Assembly: GCA_951812925.1 (NCBI GenBank)
Contig: OX638372.1
Location: forward strand, 45,258,245-45,322,244
DNA: 64,000 bases
Direction of reading: 5' to 3'
Origin: Calliopum simillimum
Lineage: Eukaryota; Arthropoda; Insecta; Diptera; Lauxaniidae
The position numbers were made by a program, and so were the translations under genes. The notes below the pieces were generated by a model. The model had not been told where the DNA came from. It worked only from the letters and a program-made list of their open reading frames with translations, and ran no database searches. This document shows positions 44,406 to 56,812 of this stretch, piece after piece. The first letter of the stretch is position 1, and each line of letters begins with the position of its first letter.

Positions 44406-46070
44406 TGAAGATTAAAAACTATTTAATCGTTTTTATTTTGTTTATTAACGTCATCATTCAATATTTTCTGTTCCATTATTATCGTCACTACTGCGCTACT
44501 AAGGGTTGTCATGATGCTGTTCCCACAAAACCTCATCATTACTACAAACTTATGTACGTAATCTCAACCGCAAATGCCACAAGTTGTAGGTATTCCTATC
44601 GATGTTGCTGCTTTGTATGTTGGCAGATGCCATGCTGCCGGTAGCTGAATTATTATATGAATCTACAAGATATTTAGTTGTTTATTTATTTACGATGTTA
44701 TTTTAACTGCGGTCAATGAGACGCATCTGAGGAACGATTTTTGGCTGACCATGATGTTGGTCAGACTTTTAGGTTGTTGGGGATCATCATTTATTTACAC
44801 GAGCGAATTTACTTGGGGTATGAATTTTTTCCATGATTAATGGTTGGTGTCGACAGCGACTTTGCAGTTGCTTTGCAGTTGTTTGTGTTTTTTTGTACCG
44901 CCTGTCTGCCGATACTGCTGAGTCTATTAAATTTCTTGACATGTTTTTCCCACCTGAAAATAGCAGCAGCACCGGCGCGGCGTCAGTCTGTTACGCCACA
45001 AAACACTTATTTAACACAAAGGATGATGATGATGATTCACTAAATTATGTTTTTTTTTTTTCTTCATCATTTTTAATATGGTGTGAATATTTGAATGAGT
45101 TTTCATTTGTTTTCTTTTTTTTGCTGTGCATATGTTTTGATTTTCCGCGTAATGATTATTTCTTTTAAAAAAAATTTAAAATTAAAATTTATTTTTGCTT
45201 TGGTCAATTACTGGAGAAAAGTTTTAAGATTTTTCTTTCATATTTTTCCATTACTCGTGGCAATTTGAGCAAAACGGTTGCCATCATTTCAATAAATTAA
45301 TATTTATTATTTTTATGCGCTATAAATAAATAAATTTTGGAACCATAAAGTGTATTTTGGTGTTGGGTAATTTCTCATTTTATTTTTAGTTCATCTAAAC
45401 AAAAATTTTGCATTAACATTTGTAACAGTTTGTAGGCAAAACATGCACAATACGGTGTTTATTTTTTGAAAAAAAGAAAAAAATCTTAAAATAAAATGAT
45501 AGTTTTTTGGTAGACTTCGTTTGTAGAAGAAATTTGGCTACAAAGAAAGTTTTTAAAGTCTAATACTAAGAGGAGCTTCATCAGTATTTTCACTTCAAAT
45601 GATGAAAACAGTTTCAAAAAATCGAAAAATTCAGAAAAGTCAAAAAAAATAAATGAAAAATTTGATTAATAGCCATATTCACGATCCGGTGCAAAAGGTC
45701 TTGCATCATAGCATTTGTAAATAAGTGTTGAAAAATTTTGCTATACAACAACAAAATATATAGGATTGAATTTACATTAGCATTAACATTTTCTATACTA
45801 AAAACCCATAGCATACAAATATCATGTCATTTTTCAAATAAAAATTTTGCTACTTTGAAGTCTAAATGCTCTAAATCTCACCACCAAAGCATCACAGTAT
45901 TCACAATTGGATCAGCTAACTTGGCTGAGACTAAGGATGTCATCCCGGAAAAAATTTATAAATTTATTTACTTACAATATTTTTTAGGGTGAAGAATGGG
46001 TTAAAGTGACTCTAATTCTTTAGAGCAAAAATCTCACATAGACCGACTAGATCCATACATGGATTGCATT
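44406..46070. other. No gene identified
   Basis: Overlapping frames of up to 111 codons around 44833-45168 have no recognisable domain and include a GATGATGATGATGA microsatellite at about 45023. The rest is AT-rich. Confidence 0.4.
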
Positions 46071-46081
46071 AAATTGGAAAA

Positions 46082-46254
46082 AAATTATATCGGTCAAAAA
46101 ACCGATTATTATGGCACAAAATGTTGTCATAAAGTTTTGACCCTTCATGGTCTTACTCGACTTTGAAAATAAACGAGTCATTTGATTTTAAAGTGCGTAG
46201 AGGGGCAAAAGAAATTTTGTACCATAGTAATCGGTCATTTGACCGATATCATTT
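46082..46254. repeat. Hairpin with about 41-bp arms
   Basis: ATATCGGTCAAAAAACCGAT, followed by TATTATGGCACAAAA, at the left mirrors TTTTGTACCATAGTA, then ATCGGTCATTTGACCGATAT, at the right, with about 90 bases between. Probably a small MITE; its ends are not defined. Confidence 0.6.
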
Positions 46255-46269
46255 TCTCATAATGCCATA

Positions 46270-46955
46270 GTTTTTCACTATCAAGTGAACTTTTTGTGAA
46301 AATAACATCCGTTGGTTTTGCGAATTTAGGAAAATGAACACAGAAAAAGTTTTTCAGAATAGTCCCAAAGATCTTACCTTTCGAAATAAGTGTTTATGGC
46401 ATAAAACCATCCAAGGAATACGTACGAATATTTTTAGATTTTCCTGAATCGCTTTAATTTTTTCTTTGGACCAATATTCAACCCTTTCGGTCCCGGTGTT
46501 CAGCAATTCCGATAAGGTTTAAACTTATTTATTTCCCTTATTCGTTTGAAATTTATTGCTTTATCGAGGGAATATTTTTATTGCCACGGAAGGTACACAG
46601 ATTCAGTGGAATTATGGATTTGATGGAGCAATGTCTCGAATGGTGCTAAAGTGCATTATCTTTTATAGATTCTTGATTTTTTACTTTTACTGTTTACATT
46701 TTTTGCAAGTTTCTCACTCCGCACACGTCTTAAAATAATTTAAAGGTTATTTTTGACTGTAGACTTACAAGTTACATTGGCTTATTGTATTTTTTATAGC
46801 TTCATATAAAGAAATAATTTTAAATGGGGATCAAATGTATGAATTGTCAGAAAACATGTCGAATGCTGAAGATGGCGAAAGAATCTGATAACGGGTAAAA
46901 ATACCCGTGTCTCGTGGTTTTTCTCCAGCACGTCATATTTCTTTTTAATCGATTT
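46270..46955. other. No feature identified
   Basis: AT-rich, short frames only. Confidence 0.35.
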
Positions 46956-46959
46956 TTGA

Positions 46960-47955
46960 AGTTTTTTTTTTCACTGTTTATGGTAAAACAAAAATACCTC
47001 ATTCTTGTGTTAAATCGATGAATTTAACTATATGATCCTTAAATTTGAGGTGTATCATGAGTTCAGCGAACTTATGCAAGATATTGCGAGCAATATTTTT
47101 GTAGAAAATTTTAACCCTGTTTGACCCCCACATGTGGGTCATTTTTGCCCTTTTCTTAAATAGGTACAAAAACGACACCTAAAACAGGGGAATATTGAGT
47201 CAGTATGTACTACAGAAATATTTGCTATCAATTTCACTACTAATTGCTGAACACTAAAAAAGCAAAATTTTATCCCGAAAGCAAAAAAATCGTTAAAATC
47301 AGTGAGCAGTTCTAACTAAATATTTTCCAAATTTCACCCCATTGTAAAACTACATTTTGGACAAAACTCGTTCTCACAGGATCATAACGAAATCACACAA
47401 GGATCATTTTCTTAGAATACATTAACCTACTATATACTGTTTTTATGGGTCTTTTTGACCCCTTTTTCTAAAACTGATCCACAATGGGTTAAAAAACTTT
47501 GCAAAAATATCTTACATAAAATTTCACTAAGAGTTGCCAAAGACGAAAAATTCTTAAAACTTAAGGCAAGCGCGTCAGGGATGTAATTAATATGCAATGT
47601 GAAAAGTCCTAATTGATTTTAACGATTTTTTGGTTTCGGGCTCAAATTTCGACCTTTACGTGTTTAGAAACTAGTAGTGAAATTTTATAGCAAATATTTC
47701 TGTAGTACATACTGACTCAATATTTCCCTGTTTTGGGTGTCATTTTTGTACCTTTTTAAGAAAAGAGCAAAAATGACCCACATGTGGTTGACCCCCAGGG
47801 TTAAAATTTTCTACAAAAATATTTCCCGTAATATCCTGCATAAGTCTGCTGAACACATGATACACCTCAGATGTAAGGATCATATAGTTAAATTCATCGA
47901 TTTAACTCAAGAATGCGGTTATATGTGGTTTTATAGCCGTTTATGGTGGATTAGG
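46960..47955. mobile_element. Foldback family D element, about 1 kb
   Basis: 'ttaaatcgatgaatttaactatatgatcctta' at about 47012 returns inverted at about 47880-47905. Further matched pairs are ATTGAGTCAGTATGTACTAC with its complement at about 47700, and CACATGTGGGTCATTTTTGC with its complement near 47775. The centre (47300-47600) holds one family A core, GGGTCTTTTTGACCCC, at about 47447. No transposase and no clear target duplication. Confidence 0.7.
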
Positions 47956-47981
47956 ATCTCCTAATTACGAATCTGATCTTG

Positions 47982-48779
47982 ATTTTTTTCTATTACATCA
48001 GTATCCTTAGTTATTCTTGCTCAAAAGTGAAAAAATCACAGTTTTGACATCTACTTAACAAAAACAGCAACAAGTAAAATTAATTTTTGTCAATGGATAC
48101 AGACAGCCGAATTTATTATCAAAAAGACATAATTTACCGTTTTTCAATTGGATTCCTAGTTTCCGAGTTATAAGCCTGTATAAAAAGGATACCTCTCAAT
48201 AACACACAAAGGATTTTCTGGACCGAAAAATTAACAAAAATGGTAAGTTTTATTATTTTTATCAAAAATACAATTCACTACAAAAATTTTAAGCCCTTGC
48301 AAACTAAAATCGAATGAAAAAATAAGGCTCTATTGTAGATTTAGTGAATGAACAGATGAAATTTTGATTCTGTTAATTTGCAAAGCAATAGTTTAGTAGG
48401 GTCATTCACTAAATCTAGCATAGAACTGTCATTTTTCATGCGATTATGGCTTGCAACATCACGAAATTTTTGTAATGAAATGTGTTATTGATAAAAATAA
48501 TAAAACTTGATTTTTTGTAACTTTTCGGTCTCGAAAAATCCTTTGTATGTTATCGAAACATGTCCTTACTTTAAAAGCTTATAACTCGGAAGCTGGGAAC
48601 CCAATTGAAAAAAGGTAAATTATGTCTTGTTGATAATAAATTCGGCTGTCTGAATCCATTGACAAAAATTAATTTTACTTGTTGTTGTTTTTGTTCTATA
48701 GCTTTAAGTAGATGTCAAAACAGTGATTTTCTCACTTTTGAGCAAGGATATCTCAGGATTCTGATGGTGTAGAAAAATT
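47982..48779. mobile_element. Foldback family E element, about 0.8 kb
   Basis: TTTTTTCTATTACATCAGTA at the left mirrors the right end near 48779 (complement TTTTTCTACACCATCAGAAT). Inner pairs include 'gacatctactta', 'attaatttttgtcaatgga' and 'cattcactaaatct' with their complements. It directly follows the family D element. Distantly similar phrases occur in the tail of the 19.3-kb repeat and near 39250. Confidence 0.7.
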
Positions 48780-48781
48780 TT

Positions 48782-49270
48782 TGTATTAAAAACATAATTA
48801 ATAGCCTTCAACTTAACATCTGTATACTCAAAATTTATATCGAAATATGTTTTTTGCAGACTGATAAAAAGTGCCAGGTTTGTGACATTTTTGATGCGCA
48901 ACGTTTGTGACATTTTTGTAGTTTATCGCTCATTATAAAGCACGCTTTTGAGTTCAAAAAAATTGTTTCATGCATAAAATAAAATGTACTACCTGGGAGT
49001 GCCGAGTGCCACGTTTGTGACCATAATTTAAAAAAAAAACTGTTTATAAACTGCCCTATAAAACGCAAACCGATTTCTTTTTTGACGCGTCTGGACATGA
49101 TGACCTTTGGTTGGCAATCTATTGACTGAAACAGTAGTACCATGCACTAGTAGCATAATGCTTTCAACAAATTTTTTTTTTTTTCCAAAACTAGGGGACA
49201 GTTTTCAATTCGAAATTGTGCCCTCTAAAAATTATTTAAAACTGTAGATGAGCTCAGAATTTTGTAGCCT
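48782..49270. repeat. Region with repeated ACGTTTGTGAC words
   Basis: 'ggtttgtgacattttt', 'aacgtttgtgacattttt' and 'cacgtttgtgacc' occur at about 48877, 48899 and 49011, and again near 51128. Frames here have no recognisable domain. Confidence 0.35.
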
Positions 49271-49274
49271 TAAG

Positions 49275-51037
49275 TATTTAGTACCTGGAGACCGATCCCT
49301 GCTCGGTCAACAATCTGATCTTATTATTTTAGTCGATGTTTTTATTCATAGCTATTTTTTGTTATGAAACGTGTATCTTATCAGTTCTAACGGTCATGCT
49401 TTCAAAATGATAAATAAGCCGATGAGAATAATAATAAAAAAAAAACTCGAGGAACATCGAATGGTATAGAAAAATATCAAAAACTAAAATTTTTATTGGT
49501 GAAATAGAATGCCCTAAAATAAATAAATGGGTTATGCCACGCACCCAAAATATTTCGTCTTTTGTATGGTGGCTGAAATATCTTATCTTCAAAGGATCAT
49601 AACTCGGAAAATAAGAATCCCATTGGAAAAATCCGAAAAGATATTTGGACAAGGAAGAGTGTAACTATTCGATGCTATTAATAAAAAAGAATTTTACCTT
49701 TTCTTGTAGCTACGCTGTAAGACTGAACACAGCGTTTTCTTCAAGTTCAAACAAGGATATTTCAAAATCCTGCAGGTATAATGACAGTTCTGCTGAGTAC
49801 ATAAGTACATAAGACTGCATATAAGAATTGAACAGTTCATTCCATTTTTTTTTTTTTTTTTGTGCCTGAGTTATTAACCAACATTTTTATTTTGATAAAA
49901 AAAATGGGCGTGGCAATTATTAAACAAAGTCTTCTTTTTGTTATGCTTTAGATACTCCTGATCCAGATCCGCATACCAAATTTCATCAAAATATGTTGTA
50001 TCATTTGCGAGAAATAGCATGTAATGTGTTTTACTTGTATGGGAGGTTCCACGCGCACTTTCGATATTTTGCCTACTTTCAGGTCGTAGGTGTCTTAAAG
50101 CAAGTAGACTCCCTATAGTTAAATTCAGAAAGATTGCTTTAATAGTTTTCTTTTTAAAGCGCATTATATTTTTGTGGGCGATGCCACGCCCTTCAACGAG
50201 TTTTCCCAATATAACGGCATATCACATATTAATACTTGTTTGCAGACGTAACAGCTTCTAAATTTTCATCAAAATTGTCAGAGTCGTTTTCGAGTAATAA
50301 TGAATCAAAATTTTCAAGGGTTAAAAAGTGGGCGTGGCACTTATTCGATCCCGCCCACTTTTCTTTTGTTACAAGGTATTATTAAGCAGTACCTACATAC
50401 CAAATTTCATTGAAATACCTTGTAAAATTTGCGAGAAATAGCATTTAACGTATTTTGCTTGTATGGGAGGTTACACGCGTATCGGCGATATTTTGCCTAC
50501 TTTCAGGTCGTAGGTTTCTAATAGCAAGTAAACTCCCTATAGTTAAATTCAGAAAGATTGCTTTAGTAGTTTTCTTTTTATAGCGCACTATATTTTTGTG
50601 GGCGGTGCCACGCCCTTCACCGAGTTTTCCCAATATAACGGTATATTACATATTAATACTTGTTTGCAGGGGTAACTTCTCCTAAATTTTCATTTAAATT
50701 GTTGGAGTCGTTTTCGAGTAATATTGAATCAAAATTTTCAAGGGCTAAAAAGTGGGCGTGGCACTTCTTCGATCCCGCCCACTTTTTCTTTGTTTCAAGG
50801 CATTATTAAACCGTACCTTCTCACTAAATTTTATTCAAATATCTTGTATGGTTTGAGAGTTATGACCATATCAAATTTAAAATTTAATGCGATGCCACGC
50901 CCTCTGGTGAGCTCATTCTTCATTGTATGCTAATATCTAACACTATACCAAGTTTCATTGAAATCGAGAAAAAAATATTGAGTACAAAAAAACAAACAAA
51001 CAAACATACAATTTTATCTCGTATAAGAAGAGAAGAC
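49275..51037 (-). repeat. Long composite repeat, copy 2, inverted relative to 19330-21165
   Basis: It runs from GGAGACCGATCCCTGCTCGG (about 49288) through the CCTGCAGGTATAATGACAGT tail, then units with GTGGGCGTGGCAC and GATCCCGCCCACTTTT at about 50330 and 50750, to 'ttatctcgtataagaagaga' near 51025. The order and inversion match copy 1 throughout. Units have diverged by scattered substitutions and indels. Class unknown. Confidence 0.75.
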
Positions 51038-51039
51038 TT

Positions 51040-53640
51040 AATATGTGTAGTAACTTGTTTTCTGTTCTATTTCCGTTTTTTGGTCGTTTTTCATCGTTTT
51101 GTTTATTAAAAGCAGGGGTCGGACATGCAACGTTTGTGACATTTGGGGTATATTTGCAAACTTTCACAGTAGACCAATAATTATTTGGTGGTAAAATTGA
51201 TTCGCTCTATTAGAAAAACATAGTTTCTAACTCATAGCGTAATTTTTTGTGAAAAAAAGCCTACTGTATAGGTGAAATCGCCAGAGGACACAAAAAGTAC
51301 AGTTATCTGAGAATCACCCATATATATGTCAACGATGTTATAATTTCAAAAATTATTAAAAAAAAAAAATAAATAAAAAATGTCTCACAAAATTCTGAAA
51401 AAACTCACACGTATTCTTTGGGCGATTTGAAGCATTTTATACCCGATACATTTTTTTCGTAAGATGCCTTGGTCTTCTCTACTACTGAAAAAAGACTTGC
51501 ATGGCGTCACTATATTGTTAATAACTTTTGAACTAATATCGATTACCCCAAATTTTCTCTGGGATAAAGTTCCTTGCTATACGGAATGTGAGCACATATT
51601 TTTTTTTAATTTCCTCAGAAGCGGAGAAGTTGCTTATTTTTTATGTACCTATTGGAAATCGAGATTTCCAATAACAAATTACAAAACTTTGGGCCCAAAA
51701 CAAAAATACTATTTTATTCCCTGGCCTATGCTTAATACGAGTGTATTATTTTTCACAAATCTTTTTTTGAAAGCCTTTTTTACGCTGAAATTCTTATGTG
51801 GCTCACTTGAAAAATTTTTGGCCTTAGATGAAACTTCTTTGGTACCCATTTCCGTTGATAAGGGCAAAGTTTTATTGTACCCGGTACTGCACAAAAGAAG
51901 AAACGGCTCTTATATCCATTTCCATAGAGAAACGGGTATGAGTAATATGTAATATAATTATATATGGCATAAAAAAACACTTCAGTCCACATATGAAGTT
52001 CATGGCAATCATGACATTAGTTCTAAGCAAAGTTTTATTTCCTCTTGTTTTTGGCTGATTTACTGCTACATATTTATTTTTGTGTTCATAATACCCAGAA
52101 ATTGAAAGCAAATCAGCATCAACATTTAATTGACAATTAACTTTTACACTACGCTGTATTTTTCCTTCTACCACCGATATAAGGTTTTTGTTCTATTCAA
52201 GAAAGAAAGCAGAAAACCAAATGAATGACATTAAAATAAACGAATCGATGTTGAGTATTTAAGCTCCTTAAATTTTACATTTTCGCACACATAAAGATTT
52301 GTGTCATGAATTCCTCATCATAAAATGATTTGTATGCATAGATACCTCAGAACATGAGATGACTCCGTATGAAAATTTGCAAATATTTACATGACATGAA
52401 TTTCTCTATTGACAAATTCAATTAGGGTTCCTCGAAGTACACAATGCAATTTCTTCTTAGCTGTCGGAAGGAATGCCCCATACTCTTTTTTTCTTCTTTT
52501 TTGTTGTTGACAGCATTAGATTATTGTGTAACAATAACAACAACATATTGACAACATATCACAACAACTCACTTAAGTGCAGACCACAGTGGCGAAATGA
52601 ATGAAGCATACAAATGCGTCCATTGAAATGTATGTGGCCCATGTCATTCTGTTGCCTTTTCATCTTTATTTTTTTTTGTAAGTTTGACCAACATCATAAA
52701 AGTGTTGTATTTTCAATTTGGTGAAATAAGGGTTTATCTGGGAAGATGACCTTTTCTAACACTCATCAATTCACTTTAGCCTTTTTTGTTTTTATCTATT
52801 AATTTATGTTGTATATCATGATATGACTTATGGGATCAATAAAAACCACCCAAAAGTGTTCACATTACAATATGGTCTGTTCTGGCTAAAAGGATATCGA
52901 TAATGAAGTGCGGCTTGGCTTTTATGTGATTTGCAGGCTTTTTTTTTTTCTTTTTTGGTTTAATTTTGTAGCACATAGTTGAGTGAATTGTTATGAAGTC
53001 TTTTTAGTATAGTACAATATATTGAATTAAAAAGGTTGATACTGAATCTATGAGGAATATAAAATTTTTGGATTTTTAAAAATAAAATCATAGATAACTT
53101 AAAAAACATGTACTTTGTCGCAATAAAAAGCACATTTTTAAATCTTTAGGAGTTGTATTTTTTAATAATCGGAAATGTTTAGCTAACAAATATATATAGA
53201 TTTGTCTTAAAAGTTACCTCCAACTCAACATTCCTAATACTTTTTCCAACGTAACTATTACTGTCCGCGTGGTCTCGTTCATTCAATATAAGTGAGTACA
53301 TAGCATTTGCCGGTGTGCGTTGCTACACCTTCTCTTGTACATAGGGACCCTTGGGTGAAAAAATAATTTTTCCACTAAAATATCGTAGAAAGTCATGAAA
53401 CGCGAAGAAAACACGAAAAAACGAGAAAAAAGTTTTTGGTTCCGATATTCTAGTAGGGACTTTTAGGTGAATAAAAAAAAAACCAAAAAACTAATGATGC
53501 AGAAACGCGTACCGTGCGCGAAATCCTTTATATATAAATTTTCAAGGTGATTGGTCCAGCCGTTTGGGAGTCTATAAGAAACATACTACAAACAATTATT
53601 TTTAAGTATGAAGGAAAACACGCCAAGTGTACCTAGTACA
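51040..53640. other. Mostly unique stretch with no gene identified
   Basis: A 162-codon frame on the plus strand (51464-51952) and a 100-codon frame on the minus strand (51872-52174) show no recognisable domain. An 11-bp-arm hairpin TATTGGAAATC/GATTTCCAATA is at 51650-51673. At about 53545 the phrase GGTCCAGCCGTTTGGGAG is typical of dispersed insect repeats. The section 52400-52950 matches no other part of the window. Confidence 0.35.
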
Positions 53641-53642
53641 GT

Positions 53643-54070
53643 CATTTGGTAGTTTTACTTAAAAAAAATTCCCGGAATTTTCGCAAATGAGTTATTTAAT
53701 AGATTTCAAAGTGCTCTTTCAGAAATTCAACTTTGCCAACTCGAATCGTATTCGCTCGCACTGCCATATTGGAAAAATGGAATCCAAAATCAGTTTTTTT
53801 ATAGGGAATTATTTGCACTACAAGCTATATATTGTTTCTTTTCATATGACCTATAGTTTAGGAGATATTTTTTCAACAAACCTAAAATATTGAAAATGCT
53901 GTAAAAAAATTGTTTATGCATTTTGTAGAACGTTCAATTCTTTATAAAGATCTCTTCGAACTGTTTTTTCGTCCGACTTACCGTTCATGAGATATTGCAA
54001 CTTGAAAATCATTCAAAATTTAACATTTTACTATGATGTATGGCATATGAGTGTGCATCGTAAAATGTTC
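53643..54070 (+). repeat. Partial copy of the CAGTCATTTGG palindromic element
   Basis: It starts TA|CAGTCATTTGGTAGTTTTAC and follows the left arm of 8363-9703 (GCCATATTGGAAAAATGG, TTTAGGAGATATTTTTTCAA, CTTACCGTTCATGAGATAT) to the centre, with an internal deletion after about 53800. The right arm is missing. Confidence 0.7.
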
Positions 54071-54074
54071 AAGG

Positions 54075-54905
54075 TATAAGAGGTTTTAAGGAATACCCTA
54101 AATAACTTTTCGAAAATACTGGTCACTTAAGACTGGTAGATTAGGCGGGATAAGTTGCATGTGTTTATATAAAAAGCATCAACGATATGGTAACATTAAT
54201 TTCGCTTTATGCGGGAAATCAATTCATTTCGATTTTGACGTGCTGCAGACAAAACTGCCAGACACGTGTATTTTCTCTTTGCCTTTCTTTTTTCCAGATT
54301 TTTTATTTTTTTTTTTTTTTTTTTTTTCAATTTAGAATGGGTGCGTGTTATTGTTGGAAAAGACTTTGAATTCAAATAAATAAAAGCAATAATAAATTTA
54401 GATAAATTTATTTACGATTCCTTCACCTTCAGGAAATATCACTGATTTTATTTGATTTATTATGTTTGGATCATTAAAAAACATAAACTTTTTACGTCAC
54501 AATAGGTGTTACATTTTAAATAAAAATAAACAAGAACAGACGTGTATTGGTAGCTGAACGCGTGAAAGCATGGCAATGGAAAACTTGCATCTAAAAATAC
54601 ACAAGAAACTTTTTGTAGAATTTTAAAAATATTTATGACGTGAAACACATTTGTTTACATTTGGAATAAAAAGTTTATGACATGCCATCGCTTTATTTAC
54701 TACAAATATATTATATACATATATGCATTTATGTAAATATACAACTTGTATCACATTTTGTGCAGTTTTAGATAGTGTAAATTTTTACTTTTTATTTTTT
54801 GTTTTTTTTTATTTATTTTATATTTAAAGAATGTGCATGTTGTAGATTATATTCTTGAATATTAGAGTGGAGCACTTCTGAAAAAATTAGTGCAGCGAAG
54901 ATTAT
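54075..54905. other. No gene identified
   Basis: AT-rich with a long T run near 54307-54327. Only short frames. Confidence 0.35.
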
Positions 54906-54909
54906 TGTA

Positions 54910-55863
54910 AAGGGTAATCCAATACGAGGTTTCTTTTCCAACTGGGTTGTTTTGACTATTGGACATTCATCATACAACCATAGTGCATAGAGCTGCAGTA
55001 GCAAAAAGTGTTCGTGAAAACCGTGAAAAATCCATTCTTCGCCGATCTCAGGTTTTGGGCATATCTTTTGGATCATTGTGGCGTACCTTGAGGCGTGATA
55101 TTGGTCTGAAGGCCTATAAAATAAAGCTCGTACAAGAATTGAAGCCGGCTGATCTTGGTGTACGTTTTAATTTCGGTGTATAGGCCTTACAATAACTTCA
55201 AATTGATCCATTATTTTGTCGAAAAATTGTGTTTGAACGGCTGCGTTAACAAGCGAAATTGCCGTATTTAGGCCGATGAACAATCAGAAGCAATCCAAGA
55301 GCTTCCAATGTATCCCGATTAATGTACTGTTTGGTGTGGTTTATGGGCAATCGGCATCATCGGACGGTATTTCTTAAAAAATGCGGATGGAGCCCGTGTT
55401 ACGGTCAATGGTGCTCCCTACAGAGCAATGATCAATGAATTTTCGTTGCAAAAAACTCAGGATGTTAGCGTAGCCGACCAGGATGGCGCAACATGCCATA
55501 CAGCTGGAGGGAAACGTTCTATGTACATATCAAGAAATGCTCCTGTTAATTGGCCACCAGAATCATTTGATTTAACGCCATTTGATTACTTCCTTTGGAG
55601 ATACGTTAAATCACTTGTTTATGCCGACAAGTCCGAAACTATTGATACCGGCCGATATGTTCGAAAGAGTTGTCGAAAATTGGACCCACAGAATGAACCA
55701 TTTAAGAGCTAGTCGTCGGCAACATTTGAACAAAATAGTTTTTAAACATTGAGTTGTAGAAACCGAACTATCTTTCCAAATAAAGATTTGCATCAATACA
55801 TTGATTTTTATGTATTTTAGTTAGGAAACACAGTAGGAAGCTCTTATTGGATCACCCTTTTTT
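54910..55863 (+). mobile_element. Second DD41D-type mariner, degraded
   Basis: The left end reads AAGGGTAATCCAATACGAGG and the complement of the right end AAGGGTGATCCAATAAGAG. TA precedes the left end (54908-54909); on the right a TA follows a T run, so the exact boundary is uncertain. About 0.95 kb against the usual 1.3 kb. Its ends and protein differ from those of the 36997 element, so it is a separate lineage. Confidence 0.7.
54985..55755 (+). pseudogene. DD41D-type mariner transposase relic lacking the first catalytic Asp
   Basis: Readable in pieces: AAVAKSVRENREKSILRRSQ and LGISFGSLWRTLRRDIGLKA (helix-turn-helix), ELKPADLGVRF, KIVF, then NGCVNKRNCRI directly afterwards, so the SDEAHFW segment with the first catalytic Asp has been deleted. 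Then CTVWCGLWAIGIIGRYFLKN, VTVNGAPYRAMINEF, DQDGATCHTA with the second Asp, WPPESFDLTPFDYFLWRYV with the third, and ASRRQHLNKIVFKH before TGA. The second-to-third Asp spacing is only 33 here because residues were lost; the surrounding motifs match the DD41D group. Several stops and frameshifts. Confidence 0.75.
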
Positions 55864-55867
55864 TAAC

Positions 55868-56160
55868 AGAATCCATATTTTTTCCCGTTTTTCCATATCA
55901 AATTCACCTTTGCAAAAAAACCCTCTTAAACCCTCCGCACCTACAGTAGCTATCATTCTGAAACTTGATACATTGCTCAATACTGTGTCTAAAAAACACA
56001 CCTGCCCCTGTAAGGAGGGGATTGGTAAGGGGCGTAGAAAATGGTATGTTTTTTTTGAAAAGATAAGGATATTTGGGGAAAAATTTTACGATTTGTATTT
56101 GCTGAGGCTCCTGGGGCTTTACCAACCTCTTTCCCTAAATTGCCAATACATTTTAAAAAT
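55868..56160. other. No feature identified
   Basis: Overlapping frames on both strands (55847-56167 plus, 55904-56125 minus) without recognisable domain. Confidence 0.35.
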
Positions 56161-56800
56161 AAACTAGTAAGAGTTATCTTGTTATCTATGGCCTAGCTAA
56201 AAATTAAATACTCTACACTGCTGCATTTTGAAAATTTTGCATTTATGGGAGATTCCACGCCTTTTTGTCTGAATTCACAAAGTTTTTGATGAGAGCTTGT
56301 GATAAGTATTCTATTACCACAAATAACGCATGCACTTCAGCGTTATGAAAATGTTGCTTGTGTAGGAGGTGCCTCACCCTCTTGTCTGAGGTAGCCTAGT
56401 TTTTTCTCAGAGCTTTCACTTTTTCTAGGATCGGTGTGATCTGTCTGACCTCAAAAACCGCTTACACTACAGTATTTTGAAAACTTTGAGAAGATTGGAG
56501 GTTCCACACCCTCTTGTCGGTATCAACCAAGTTTCTGATCAGAGCTTTCATATTGTAATATCGTAAGTATCTGAGTAAAATTCAGCTCGATTACCTCAAA
56601 AAACGCTATCAGTATAGCATTGGGAAAGTTTTGCTCACATGAGAGGTACCATCTATGCTTGTCTGAATTCACCAAGTATTCCCATTGAGCTTGCTTCGAC
56701 TTTTTCTAGTTCCTGTGCGAAATTTGGTTACATTTTCTTAAATAACGCATGCACTACGGCATTTTAAAAAATTTGCTTGTATGGGAGGTGCCACGCCTTT
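56160..56800 (+). repeat. Degenerate tandem repeats, about five units of 100-150 bp
   Basis: It opens with AACTAGTAAGAG...TATGGCCTAGC. The phrase TTGCTTGTATGGGAGGTGCC with ACGCC..TTTGTCTGAATTCAC recurs in variants at about 56250, 56352, 56485, 56632 and 56773. Between them 'aataacgcatgcactac..cattttaaaa' recurs. Related single units are at about 61195 and 61330. No terminal structure found. The FB element below is inserted in the last unit. Confidence 0.65.
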
Positions 56801-56812
56801 TCGTCTGTATTC

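Noticed and set aside
44833..45168. 111-codon frame with a run of Asp
   Set aside because: The Asp run is a GATGAT microsatellite; no domain is visible and two other frames overlap.
51464..51952. 162-codon open frame on the plus strand
   Set aside because: No recognisable domain, hydrophobic and Phe-rich as expected from T-rich DNA, and overlapped by open frames on the other strand.
51872..52174. 100-codon minus-strand frame beginning VEGKIQRSVKVNC
   Set aside because: Looks mildly coding-like, but no known family, no splice or promoter support, and the C-terminal part is typical AT-rich noise. Interval is 51872-52174.
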